Shown here piece after piece: positions 53,360-64,000 of a stretch of DNA of 64,000 nucleotides; the first letter of the stretch is position 1, and each line of letters opens with the position of its first letter. The position numbers and the translations under genes are program-made. This DNA comes from Diphasiastrum complanatum (lineage: Eukaryota > Streptophyta > Lycopodiopsida > Lycopodiales > Lycopodiaceae). The DNA lies in contig CM055110.1 in assembly GCA_029204225.1 (NCBI GenBank), positions 16,211,306-16,275,305 of the forward strand, written 5' to 3'. The notes under the pieces are model-generated. The model did no database searches and was not told the DNA's origin. It was given only the letters and a program-made list of their open reading frames with translations.

Positions 53360-54360
53360 TGTGGTGGCCTAGTCGTTATAGATAACCACAAAATCAATGA
53401 ATTAAGTAGTATAAAAGGTTTGATCATTCCCCAAGAGAGAGAATAATCTCTTCTTTTGTATGATAAGTGTATGTAAGAAGGTGAATGGAATGTGATGTGT
53501 AATATTCATAATGAATACTATAGTGACATATCTGGTTATCCAAAGATATTTGGGTAAATTGGCATCCAGAAACACCAATGGTGAAATGATTTGGTCAAGG
53601 TCTGTGATCATAAATGTTACTTTATCTTCCAGGCTCTTCGGATAACAGTAAGCAATCAGATCGGACAACAACTAGCAAATATATTCATCAAACTGAATCA
53701 AATTGGCTAATGATTCCTCTTAATCGAACACAAAGAATTAGTTCTTATCACAGGAAGCAAACAGAACAGAGCATCAAACAAGTTCATTATCTGAACACAT
53801 AGCTCATTCAAAATTGAAAGAAGTTCTGCTTATGGTTATGCTTAATAGCTTCGGCTAATTCCCTGCACACATTAGTTAGAATTATCGCTCTTTGGTGACG
53901 CCTGAAAATCCATGTTAGAGTAACTGAAATTTAGTAAGAAATGAGAAGTAGGTGTGACAAAGACAGAGAAGTATCACAAATAGTTACAGATAATTCAGAG
54001 TGTATTTGCTCAATTGATAAGAAGTAATGTTGTAAGAGATGGCAGAGAGAAAGAACATTCAAGCTTATAGAAATTGGCTCTCTTCTCTCTCTATTGATAC
54101 TCAAATCTGTGCATCAGTACAATGGCACAAAGTGTTGACCTTATAGGAACGATCACCGGGCTCAATGTTGTTTACCAACCGTTAAGATGTCGGTTGAGAT
54201 CTACTAATGCGTCTCTATAGAACGTCGCACAAAACGTCGCGAGTTCTAACCTAAAAGTGAATTTACAAGGTGCAAATAGGCCTTTACATGAATTTAGGCA
54301 CTATAGCACATTTACATGTATAAAAATTAAAAAATTTCACAATATAAAACAATAACTTTG
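53360..54360 (-). mobile_element. Gypsy G2 5' LTR region with a copia integrase scrap
   Basis: Starts TGTGGTGGCC next to the PBS. Within it, 53402-53671 on the minus strand reads FLDANLPKYLWITRYVTIVF and NITHHIPFTFLHTLI, a copia integrase C-terminal fragment (usual form DANLPxYLWxEAVxTAxYLxNR). The remainder is LTR-like noncoding sequence. The outer boundary near 54360 is approximate. Confidence 0.5.
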
Positions 54361-54361
54361 G

Positions 54362-55404
54362 ATAATGTGGGATCATGAGGCTCCACAAACTAGCAAACCA
54401 CCTATCAGGTATATCGACGAGTCTCCAGCCTACCTTGTTCAGGAACTGACGTCTGTCCAAGAGGCACTCAGTCAGCCTGATTCAGATCTTTGTAAAGAAG
54501 CTATGGATAAAGAGTATTCATCTCTTATCAAGAACCAGACATGGACAATTGTCGAATTACCTGCTAGTAGAAACGTAGTTGATTGCAAATGAATTTTCAA
54601 AGTCAAGTACAATGTAGATGGAAGCATCAACAGGAAGAAAGGCACGACTTGTCGCCAGAGGATTTTCTCAGGTATACAACATCGATTACACTGAGACTTT
54701 CAATCCAGAAGTCAAGCATTCTTCTATTCGACTTTTGCTATCATTTGTCGCTGCAGCAGATTTGGAAATACATCAAATGGATGTACATATATCATATCTC
54801 AATGGAGATCGAAGAAGACATTTACATGGTGCAACCTGAAGGTTATATTATCGAGGGTAAACACAATCATGTGTGTAAACTCCATAAGACGCTTTATGGC
54901 TTGAAGCAATATGCTCGCGCATGGTTTCAAAGGATCAATACTTTCCTTATTGATCATGGCTACACACCTAGCTCTTTAGATTCAAATGTTTACTTCAACG
55001 TAGTGCAACGGTCTTTTATCATTAGCACTTATACGTGGATGATACATTGCTTTTTAGCAACAATACTGATCTGATAAAAGATGCCAAGACAATGCTATCT
55101 TCCGAATTCGACATGACCGATCTAGGCGAAGCTCATTTCTGCCTTGGTATACAGATCCACAGAGACAAAAAATAGAAGTTGGTCTACATTACACAATAGA
55201 GGTACATCTACAACATGTTGGTCAGATATAATCTGATTAATTGCAAGTTAGCTCTCTCACCAATGGAACGAGGCCTCAAATTGTCAAAGGACCAGTGTCC
55301 CCAAACAATTTATGAGAAACAAAAGATGCGTGAGTATCCTTACCATTATATTATAGGATCTTTTATGTACGCTATGATCTATACCAGGCCAGACATAGCT
55401 TTTG
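54362..55404 (+). pseudogene. C1 copia reverse transcriptase
   Basis: The outer plus-strand copia element resumes: SPAYLVQELTSVQEALSQPD, EYSSLIKNQTWTIVELP, RKARLVARGFSQVYNIDYTE, LEIHQMDVHISYLNGD (catalytic Asp of motif A), EGYIIEGKHNHVCKLHKTLY, GLKQYARAWFQRI and SSLDSNVYFNVV. The YVDD box is decayed (TYTWMIHCFLA from a shifted TYVDDTLLFS). Integrase, which should precede it, was not found in this orientation. Multiple shifts and stops. Confidence 0.85.
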
Positions 55405-56616
55405 CAGTCAGCTCTCTGAGTCGGTTTATGACTAACCTTGGTGTAACACATTGGAAGGCTCTTATCAGAGTCATGAGATATCTTCAAGCTACTATGGACT
55501 TTTGCATTTGTTATGGAACAATCGGGAATGACAAACTCAATCTACTCAGTGGTTACACAGATGCAAGTTGGACAAGAGATGTAGACACTCGTAAATCCAC
55601 TTCCGAATTTACATTCTTCCTCAACAATGGTCCAATTTCTTGGAACAGTCGCAAGCAATCTTCGATAGCCCTATCTTCCATTGAATCGGAGTATATCGTA
55701 GCCTCTCAAGCTACAAAGGAAGCAATTTGGTTGAGAAACTTACTCTCAGATATCGATCTGAATCAATATGTCCCGACGACATTATTTTGTGATTATAAAA
55801 GTGCCATCGCTTTATCAGCCAACTCTAGATTTCATTCCAAGAGTAAGCACATTGAACATAATTACCATTTTGTCAAAAGCAAAGTTCTCAATGAAGAGGT
55901 CAGTTTGCAGTACTGTAGAACGCAAGATATGACAGTTGATATTTTAACCAAAGCATTAAGTTTGGATACACACAGAAAATTTTGTGTAGAACTAGGTTTG
56001 AAGGTCAAGGCAGTCAACTCTCTTAGTCAGTTTATGACTAATCCTAGTGTAACACATTGGAAGGCTCTTATCAGAGTCATGAGATACCATTCGAGCTACT
56101 ATGGACTTTTGCATTTGTTATGGAGCAGTCGGCAACGACAAATTCAATTTACTCAGTGGTTACACAGATGCAAGTTGGGCAGGAGATGTAGAAAAATCCA
56201 CTTCCGGATTAACATTCTTCCTCAACAATGGTCCAATTTCCTGGAACAGTCATAAGCAATTTTCAATAGCTCTATCTTCCACTAACTCAGAATATATCGC
56301 AGCCTCTTAAACAACAAAGGAAACAATTTGGTTGAGGAACTTACTCTCAAATATCGGTCTGAATCAATATGCTCTGAAAACATTATTCTGTGATAATCAA
56401 AGTGCCATTGCTTTATCAGCCAACCCTAGATTTCATTCTAGGAGTAAGCACATTGAACTGAAGTATCATTTCGTCAGAAGCAAAGTTCTCAACGAAGAGG
56501 TCAGATTGCAGTACTGTAGAACGCAAGATATGACAGCAAATATTTTGGAAGCACACAGAAGATTCTATGTAGAACTAAGTTTGAAGTGCCTCAAGTGTTA
56601 AGAAAATGACTCTGGC
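55405..56616 (+). repeat. Tandem duplication of the C1 RNase H domain
   Basis: Two copies of a 606-bp unit start at 55405 and 56011 (CAGTCA(G/A)CTCTCT...). Unit 1 carries THWKALIRVMRYLQATMDF, LLSGYTDASWTRDVDT, SSIESEYIVASQATKEAIWL and TLFCDYKSAIALSANSRFH. Unit 2 repeats this with changes (SGYTDASWAGDVEKSTSG; ALSSTNSEYIAAS; FCDNQSAIALSANPRFHS). A 346-codon frame from 55215 spans the junction. The duplication would place a second RNase H at the Pol C-terminus. Confidence 0.85.
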
Positions 56617-57469
56617 AAATTGTGGAGCTACCCAAATATGAAGGAAATGAGATTTTAGGACCTTGTAGGGTTTTTTTGCAAAAAGCCGACATTGTCGTCT
56701 TTTTGCGACACTGTCGCCTGTGGCAGTTTTAGTTCATTTCTGTAGATTGACAGTTTTAGTTCATTTATGCAAGTAGACTGTTTACGGCCAATTTGCACCA
56801 CTTATTAGCAATCAATGAGAAAGAACTGGATGAATGCCAGCGGACACCAACCAACTGGCAATCGCATTTGACGACCTAATTACTTAGTATAAATCAGTTG
56901 TCCATACATCTCATTATCATCAAGTTCTGAAGCAACAAATCAACATTGTGAATGTAAAGGGGTTGAGTGCTATTACGCGACGCTTTCTGCGCTCTTATCA
57001 AGCAGATCATTCATAATCAGAAAGTATTGTTGTTAGCTCTCTATCAAGCTTTTAAGCTTGAACTCTCTAAGCATTCTAGCTTAGTCTTTTAGAGATTTAT
57101 TTTAGAGTTGCTATTGCGCTATTGCTTATCAGTAGAGCTGCTTATTCTCAGTTACTTAGAGACAGCTTAGAGTGCGTGGTTTTTATCCACTATTGTTTTG
57201 TGCTCATTAGCATCTGATTTTGTTTTTCTGAATCAATATTATCTTCTTATTGCGTTCAGTATATGTCAGAATGCATGCATCTCTGTATTGCTTTTTTAAC
57301 TGATAGAAATTGTCTGAGAATTCAATACTTTATGTTTGGCTACGTAATCTAGTTGCTAAAGAATGAACGTGATTTTTCATCACTACTGCTTTGTTCAATT
57401 TTTTATAGGCGTAGTCATGAATTGGAAGTAGGAAGTTTCCGCATCACATTATCTATCCTATTTCCGACA
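56617..57469 (+). mobile_element. C1 3' LTR region
   Basis: 57168-57469 matches the 5' LTR part at 39278-39593 and ends TTTCCGACA. The upstream part (56640-57167) is presumably the LTR portion lost from the 5' copy; a GAAGGAAATGAG purine stretch near 56640 may be the polypurine tract. The exact LTR start is uncertain. Confidence 0.75.
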
Positions 57470-57479
57470 AGTAGGGTGG

Positions 57480-58760
57480 AAGAGAGTACGGGGGATGGCT
57501 TTTTTGGAATAGTAGTATCAAAGCTCGTGTTAAGTGTGATAGAAAGTGTCGATGTGGCAATAGGTGGTGGAGACAATGGTGGAATGTTAGCGGTGTTAGG
57601 AGGAGGAGATACCTGAGCAGCTGAAGTTGTCGTAGTTGGCAGGACCATTCCAGATGGACCCGACCCGGCAGTGCCTTTGTGCAAAGAGCTTCATGCCGCA
57701 ATTACCGCTTCGTGTCTTTGTTGGGCTTGTTGGAGTAAGGCCGCTTGTTGCGCCAAAACTTCCTTTGGAACCTTGGTGGATTTAAGGCTCCCTCTAGAGT
57801 CAACGTATTCTGACCCCTATATCACTTGACAAGATATCAGGGGAGACATCTCCTCTTCACTTGAAGCTACTGCCTTACTCTTCTACTTCTTCGTGGGGGG
57901 TGCAAGTGTTGTAGAGTCTCCGGATACTTGTGGATTGGCCCGCTTCTTGGTGCTAGGATATGTTTCCTCTAGCTTGTTAAGAACTGCGGCCAGTTCATTG
58001 TCCCATGTGTTTTTGGACCACCATATGTAATAGGTACACAAACTTGGTGGTGGGTTTTCTGGATTTCAAGGCTAGACTTAACTTCTCATGAATTTTCTCG
58101 GCCCACTTGTAAGTCTGAGTGGGATTGTCCAGTGTTATAGTTAAGGAAAAGAGATCGCTAGCTGGAATGCGATCCACTGGGGCAATATGTACTTCGACTA
58201 TTGCATTGATAATTTCTACGGTTGTCCAAAGTTTAGGGTCCTTGATGAGCTTTATGGCAATGTCGTCGTTTGTCTGCACAATGGTCTTGCCATTATCCAT
58301 CGGGAACTTCTTGAAGTAATTTGAATCATAGCTTGTGCCTTTGCCATGAATTGTCTCCCCAGTGTTAGGAAAGCCAATTCCCTGTAGATGGTCAGAGAGA
58401 GATCGATGACGATATAGCTACCATCCTTCGAGGTTACCCGAAAAGAGTGAAGTTCCTCGGAATAAGTGGAATATGTCGCTCGCACCAAGCTCTCATTCTA
58501 TTGAAAAATATGTAAGATCGAAGCCAAGGCTGGTGAGAATGTCCTTGGCCAAGGTGAGAGTTGTAGGATAATTCTTTATGCTGATCAAGAAAATATCTCT
58601 CGTATAAGGTGAGAAGTCTGTGGAGGCCATGACAACAGTGTGAGTTTGTGCTGGAAAGTATGGTGAGGGTTTTAGGAAGTTCTGAAATTTTTGAAAAGTT
58701 TCACTATAATCTCTCCAGTAGATTGACATTATTATCAACATCTCTAGAGATTTGTGCAAC
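57480..58760 (-). pseudogene. Unassigned minus-strand coding region
   Basis: Consecutive minus-strand frames look coding. From 58640: MASTDFSPYTRDIFLISIKN, TLTLAKDILTSLGFDL. From 58488: YSTYSEELHSFRVTSKDGSY, DLSLTIYRELAFLTLGRQF. From 58300: MDNGKTIVQTNDDIAIKLI, VEVHIAPVDRIPASDLFSL, KWAEKIHEKLSLALKSRKP and FVYLLHMVVQKHMGQ. From 57684: a Ser/Thr/Pro-rich tail. They join with about three shifts. I recognise no domain. Position and composition suggest the first protein of a retroelement into which C1 inserted, but this is not shown. Confidence 0.35.
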
Positions 58761-58794
58761 CTTTTGTTGTTTATTCTTAAGTTGCGTTATCATG

Positions 58795-60050
58795 CAAAGA
58801 TTTTCATTCCTTGGGAATTGATTTATATCCCCTGAGAAATTACTTGAAGAATTGTTTGGATTTGAGAAATTCGTCCAAACTTGGTGTTTTGTCTTTGCAT
58901 TTCATAGAAGCTATTGAATATTTTATGGACATGTCATGTAGAAAGTCACATGAACTTGCATATAGAATCTTTGAAAGCCTATCGAATCCCATAAAAATTC
59001 AAAACGTGTGGCCTATAAAAACAAATTTAGCCATAAAAGTTTTTTTTGTACATTTGTATCCCTAATGCTTGGGAAATGATTTTGGGTGACCTTTAATGAC
59101 AGCCATATTTTCTAGCAATATTTCCACCAAATTTAGCATTCTTTCAACTACGACGAGCTCACTATATTTTTGCCACCACTATACTCGATGGAAAGGACAC
59201 TAAAAAATTCAGTTTCTAATACATAAAACTATGAACCCTACACAATGTTTACCTGACATTGAGTTGAACCTCGTTTATCTTTTCAGCTCTTGACCAAAAA
59301 GGCCTTTAATTGATCAATGCAACTTCTTGTGAGTATCATGATTGCACTATCAAAAATTTCAAGATCAATTCTGTATCAAACTATCAATCTTGAAGTACAT
59401 GAATCAAGTTTTGCAAAGATTGTCATTCCTTAGAAATTCCAATATGTGTGCCTTCGTAGTACAATATGTTGTACCTTTTGCATTGAAAAACATGAGACCT
59501 TAAAAAAATTGAACTTTGTATGACTTTGAATGAGATATTATACATCCTACCAATCTTAAAGTCTACAAAAACAAATTGCAAGCAAATTCTAGCCCACAAA
59601 AAGTCCATGAAGTTGAAATTTTTCACAACTTATATTTAAAAACATGTGGGCTATATGAATAATTTCAACATTGAAATAAAATGTATCAACGCTTGGGAAG
59701 GGAACATTTAATGACATTTCCACTAGTTCAACATTTGTTCAAGTATGGCTCAACCTAAATACCTCTCAATAAGTTTACAATCGTACATCTTGAAAAGGGT
59801 GTGCAATGATGCCCCTTAGATATTATGAATTTGCAATTCATCCATCGATGGAAAGGTTTGGTCCACAAAATCGATGTCCTATAAACAACAAAAGTGTGCA
59901 CAATGAGAAATTTTACATGACATTTGTGATCCAACATTTTTATTGTTGTGAAATTTTTTTAACAAATCAGTTTATTGTAGTTAATGACACCTATAAATTT
60001 TGTACAATAAATTCTAAGAATATTTTGATTGATATTGAATTTTTTTTTCA
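58795..60050. repeat. Diverged duplication, offset about 620 bp
   Basis: Landmarks recur in the same order: GCAAAGATT(T/G)TCATTCCTT at 58797 and 59413; (ACGTG)TGGCCTATAAAAAC at 59006 versus ATGTGGGCTATATGAAT at 59643; CTTGGGAA with TTTAATGACA at 59068-59092 versus 59692-59718. Similarity is loose. No coding function is seen. Confidence 0.4.
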
Positions 60051-60059
60051 ATTTTAAGA

Positions 60060-60575
60060 TCAATGAATAATGCATTGTAACTCAATATTCAACAACATCT
60101 CCTCAAATAATAGAATTAGTTCTTAATTTCTTAATGAAAACTTTTGGTCCACAAGATATAGAGAGGCCCATATTCATTAAATTTACATGTGCCAATGTAG
60201 AGTTCATTTTTTGGTAACAATTTCGGCAAATAAATGTATAGTGGCTAGAATTCTTTTTACATCACATCTTATGATCCTTTTGATATTATTGAGGAAGGCA
60301 AATTGTCTTTCGAGAGACATTCATTGGTGGTTGGAGCAATTTTTGAAGTCAAGTCTTCCTCTAATAGTCTCATCACAACTTGACAAATAGCCATCACAAC
60401 CAATAAGGGTCACCATTCTCCCGAAGTCAAAACCTACATGTTTAAAAATGCATGCAATAAGAATATGAATCCAAATTGGTGGGAGTCCATAAATATGTAG
60501 TAGGTTGTTTATGAACAAGTGACGCAAAATAGTCAAATTCGTGTAAAGGACCACTATAAAGTATGAGGAAATGAT
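60060..60575. other. No gene recognised
   Basis: A minus-strand frame at 60321-60554 (starts MVLYTNLTILRHLF) has no recognised motif. It may be 3' flank of the non-LTR element. Confidence 0.4.
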
Positions 60576-60579
60576 CTTT

Positions 60580-62880
60580 TTAGTGACCTTTTGGGTGGTA
60601 AGGGCCTTTTGAGAAGTTACCTTGGGCTTGTGGTAAGAAGAAACTTCCTATTTTTATTAATAAAAGATGGGAAAAAGCTGCATGAGAAGCAGCGGCACCC
60701 TGAGTAGTTGAAGCATGGCGAAGGAGGTCAGGCCGCAAAGGATCATCAACAACAACATCCCCAAGCATGCGAATCCCCTCGTGTGAAAGAACAAGATCAA
60801 CTCGACGCCGAGGCGACTGTGAATCAGACATAGGCAAGATGTGGTTCTGCTCCCGAACAACATGAAAGCCGCACTCATGAGCAATAGATGCCAATACGTC
60901 ACGAATGGAATCATGAGTCGCAGTGCGCTCTCCGCCAGAAGGACAACTTATGAGATGAGTGCCAATAGGATCAACAGGCTGACCACAGGAACATTTTGTC
61001 AAACCTGCCGCACTGGATGAGGGAGACCCAACCTAACCCGAAGAGTGGTGAGAAACAACTCTGAAGAAAGGCGCAAGTGTGAAACAACAGGACGCGCAAC
61101 AAGCCAAGCACCAGCACCCGGGCCTACACAAGACAAAAGGCGAGCCCGAGTCTCATCGGAAGGTGAAAGACTGAGAAGCTGAGTGAAAGCATGTGAGTGG
61201 AAGCGCTCCAAAAGATACTTCTGAAAATGAGCATGCTGATGGCTAAGCAAAGACTCAAAGGGAGACAAAGAAGCTCGCACAGGTGGAGGAATGAGATCCT
61301 TGGCCGCAAGAAGATGTTGTTGGAAAGGAAGAATGCCTGTTTTCACATGAGCTACTGAATCGAGAAGAATGGGCTTGTTGTCCTGTTGAAACCGAGAGAT
61401 AAGTGCAGAGGCAACAAGGGCCCAACTTCTTATAAAAGCAGCTGGAGCAATAGAAGCTGTGCAAGAAAGACCAACACCTCCGGACGAAGCGGGAAGAGAG
61501 ACTTGTCGCTTAACGAACTGACCATTGGGAATACGAAAGGATTCTGAACCCATCAAGCGACCCAGAATATCTGATAAAGTATTATCAAAATCCTATAGCA
61601 AAGCCAAAACATCAGGAGAGGGAGGAACACACCGTAGAATATAACTTGGCCGTTGAGCGAAGCATTGAGTGAGAATCCCTAGAGCAACTTGAGCATTGCC
61701 AAGCTTTGGTAGCAAATCAGCGTGACGAAGATGCGCGCCCAAAGTGTCCCGCAAAGAGGAAGCCACAAAATCCAAGAAACCTATAGGAATACCAAGCGCT
61801 CTAATCCCATCAACCGAAGTATCGAAACCTGTAGGTAAAGAGAGCTCAGGAAGGAGGCCCTGAGGACACCAAGCAACGCACTTAGAGGGATTGACAGTGA
61901 GGCCCAAAGCCAAAAGTTGCTGAGAGAAATGTAGGAAAGCCGGAAAGACGTCATTAGCAGGTCCCACAATATGCGTGTCATCAGCAATAGAGGGAAACAA
62001 ACAAGAAGGAAAAGCAGCAGAAGAAGCATGCAATGCCCGAAAGTGTGCCAAAGCAAAAAGAACACCACCCAAGGGATCACCTTGTCTGATACCATCAGCA
62101 GACGAGATAACCGAAACATCACCTGAACGAGAAACATGACTGAAATATAGAGGCACATCCATGGATTAAAAAGAGCGAACAAATGAGATGAGCTGAGCGA
62201 GAGGACCGTGAGCCGCACGAAGTTCTTGGAAAATGGCCTCTCGGGAAACATAATTGAAAGCATTTTTAACATCCACCTGAAGGACAACCCAATCTGGATG
62301 AAGATCCAAGGTAGCACGCAAAGCATGTATGACTGTCTCGCAACCGCCAGGAGTAGCACAACCAAACTGATGAGGAAATAGGTGGTCATGAAAACTGTCA
62401 CGAAGCTGAAAACCAAGAGCCCTAGAAACCAATCTGTATAAAACCTCTCCAACAGCAATGGGACGCACTCCACCGCTAGGCTTATCCAAGGCTATCAAAC
62501 GAGCAGCACCAAGAATACGAGCAATAGAAAGAGGAATACGGCCACACGCTACGGAAGAGCAAACCAAACCCACTAGCAGAGTCATCAGGAGAAGATGCTC
62601 GAAAACCATACCAGAAGGACCCCCAGTTGACAAATGAGGGCTGCGTAGAAAAGCATTAAGAAAATGAGATTCTGAGAGCTGCAAATCGAAATCAGGTTCA
62701 AAGTCCTCAACAAAAGAAGGAAGGGTCATTTGCCGATGGATGAAGAAGCTCCAAAGCCTGAAGGCTGGCAGCAGAAGTAGTTGGACTTGTAGGAGCTAGC
62801 TAGACTTGTAGGAGCTAGAGCACGAGCTGCACTCACTCACTTGCCCAAGTAAAACACAGCGACGCAACCGATGATGAACA
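60580..62880 (-). pseudogene. Non-LTR retrotransposon with restriction-like endonuclease
   Basis: Minus-strand Pol-like protein. An N-terminal AARALAPTS and LQALELLHPSANDP region (62840-62730) precedes the RT. RT blocks: GPSGMVFEHLLLM, ARLIALDKPSGGVRPIAVGE, HQFGCATPGGCETVIHALRA, VVLQVDVKNAFNYVSREAIF (motif A Asp), GIRQGDPLGGVLFAL (motif B), FPSIADDTHIVGP (motif C, ADD), SGGVGLSCTASIAPAAFI. Then a knuckle CSCGQPVDPIGTHLISC, and HDSIRDVLASIAHECGF, RRRVDLVLSHEG, MLGDVVVDDP, which fit a PD-(D/E)XK restriction-like endonuclease as in R2-type elements. Lesions: stops at 62168 and 61595, a shift near 61000, one near 62725. No AP endonuclease and no poly-A tail were seen. The open frame without those lesions would exceed 700 residues. 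Confidence 0.82.
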
Positions 62881-63452
62881 GGGGGTAAGACATAACGTGT
62901 TTCTACTCAAATCTTACATACATTGATGGTGCATATTGAATATGGGGACCACCATAAGCTAGAGAATTAATGATAAGACCTCATTTTCTACATATTTGAT
63001 TGGTGGTAATTTTCAAACCTCAAAATAAAAATTTCTCATGGATGGTATCTTGAAATAATGTATACCACAAATGAAAAAATCTTGAACATGATTTTATTTT
63101 TTCTTTTAAAATTTTAGTGATACGCATTACGTACAACAATGGGTGTTTGTCGGCCCATGGTAAGGATATAAAGTATTGTCTTCTCATCTCTTAACAACAA
63201 GAGTTGTCATTATGTCTTTATATGGGCATCCAAACAATCATTATTTAGTCATAACTTTGAAAATTATCTATCATTACACTCATCTAAACATCATATTATT
63301 CTAGTGTAAAGATTGAGTAGAAAGTTTATTTGATTGTGACCCAAAATAAACATAGCATGTGTAGTGAGAAATTTTGACCATCATGTCACGTGTAATGTGT
63401 ATTAAGAAAATTTTGACCATCATCCTATCCTATTAATCAATTCTTCAGAACC
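62881..63452. other. No gene recognised
   Basis: AT-rich sequence. GTAATGTGTATTAAG/ATTTTGACCATCAT words repeat near 63370-63425. No persuasive frame. Confidence 0.4.
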
Positions 63453-63462
63453 TATATATATA

Positions 63463-63500
<38 letters not shown>
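63453..63500. repeat. (AT)n microsatellite
   Basis: AT array with one interruption (TATATTATAT). Confidence 0.95.
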
Positions 63501-63502
<2 letters not shown>

Positions 63503-63867
63503 TACAAGAGACTTTGCCAAGTAATATGGATTTTCTCTTTGGTTCAATTTTATTTTTTTTTGCATACATGTTAAGCAAGGTTTTTATATACAACATAGAC
63601 AACTTGACAATGCCATTTAACTACACAGTGGTTTGGATTAAAGCCTGCACCTTTCTAGTGGCAGTCAACAACTCTACTAACCATACACCCCACATACACC
63701 CCACTGTGATGGACTGGTTCAAAATTTCAAAATTTATTGAGAGTAGGGGAGTTAAGTCCAACTTCGATCCTACACATATAGATGTTAAAAAAGAAACACA
63801 CTTTTTTTTTCTTAAGCCAGATATCTATGGAGAAATGGAAGGTTGGATCTGCAATCGTAAATTGTAA
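63499..63867 (+). CDS. Open frame of unknown relevance
   Basis: A 122-codon frame starting MVQETLPSNMDFLFGSILFF has a hydrophobic N-terminus and no recognised motif. It starts within the microsatellite edge. Composition is only weakly coding-like, so it may be chance. Confidence 0.15.
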
Positions 63868-64000
63868 GAAATAAGAAGAAAGCAAGCAACCCCCAAAAAC
63901 AAAGACCGTGACAGCTCGTGACCATCTCGCAACATTAAAATATACGTAGAAATAATCAAGCGCTAGTCTGTACATACGACACAGATCTCTCTAGCGACAA

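Noticed and set aside
61781-62473. 230-codon Leu-rich minus-strand frame
   Set aside because: It lies in another frame over the reverse transcriptase; the RT frame has all catalytic motifs.

Overview
The window is nuclear DNA from a plant, probably an angiosperm. Evidence: Ty1/copia and Ty3/gypsy debris with plant-type primer-binding sites (TGGTATCAGAGC for initiator Met-tRNA; TGGCGCCGTTGCCG for Asp-type tRNA), plant hAT transposase exons, long CT/GA and AT microsatellites, GT-AG introns, and a plant-specific host gene. I could not fix the clade.

Host gene. The main result is one apparently intact gene that no long open frame shows: a five-exon HR-like lesion-inducing (HR_lesion family) membrane protein of 156 residues on the minus strand. 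Its exons are at 33112-33045, 27475-27361, 22506-22417, 14881-14783 and 14261-14163. Splice sites and phases all agree. The gene spans about 19 kb because introns 1-3 are full of transposons.

Left arm (1-14 kb). This holds a gypsy RNase H relic, an intronless CENH3-like histone copy whose middle is replaced by a (GA)n array, degenerate tandem repeats, a CACGTG cluster with a TATA box, several copia gag/protease relics, and two diverged copies (6.4-8.1 and 9.3-12.1 kb, minus) of a multi-exon gene family I cannot name. That family has features compatible with a DDE transposase. A SINE-like insertion with a 27-bp target duplication sits inside copy 2.

Inside the host gene's introns. A copia fragment abuts a hAT element whose left end begins CAAAGTTGCAG at 17730. 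A copia gag-protease piece sits within the hAT transposase gene. Three non-autonomous hAT elements have perfect 8-bp target duplications, one nested in another (24851-26593 containing 25636-26231; 29391-29801). All carry CAAGGTTGCA-like ends and dense short palindromic words.

Retrotransposon nest (39.3-57.5 kb). One plus-strand copia element is split: 5' LTR part, PBS, gag and protease at 39278-40761; RT, RNase H and 3' LTR at 54362-57469. Its interior holds two minus-strand copia relatives (A and B), LTR fragments, two gypsy fragments, and a small copia element (50464-53049, target duplication TATAG) inserted in a gypsy gag frame.

Right arm (57.5-64 kb). This holds unassigned minus-strand frames, a diverged duplication, and a minus-strand non-LTR retrotransposon (60580-62880). 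That element encodes a reverse transcriptase followed by a zinc knuckle and a restriction-like (PD-(D/E)XK) endonuclease, an architecture unusual for a flowering plant.
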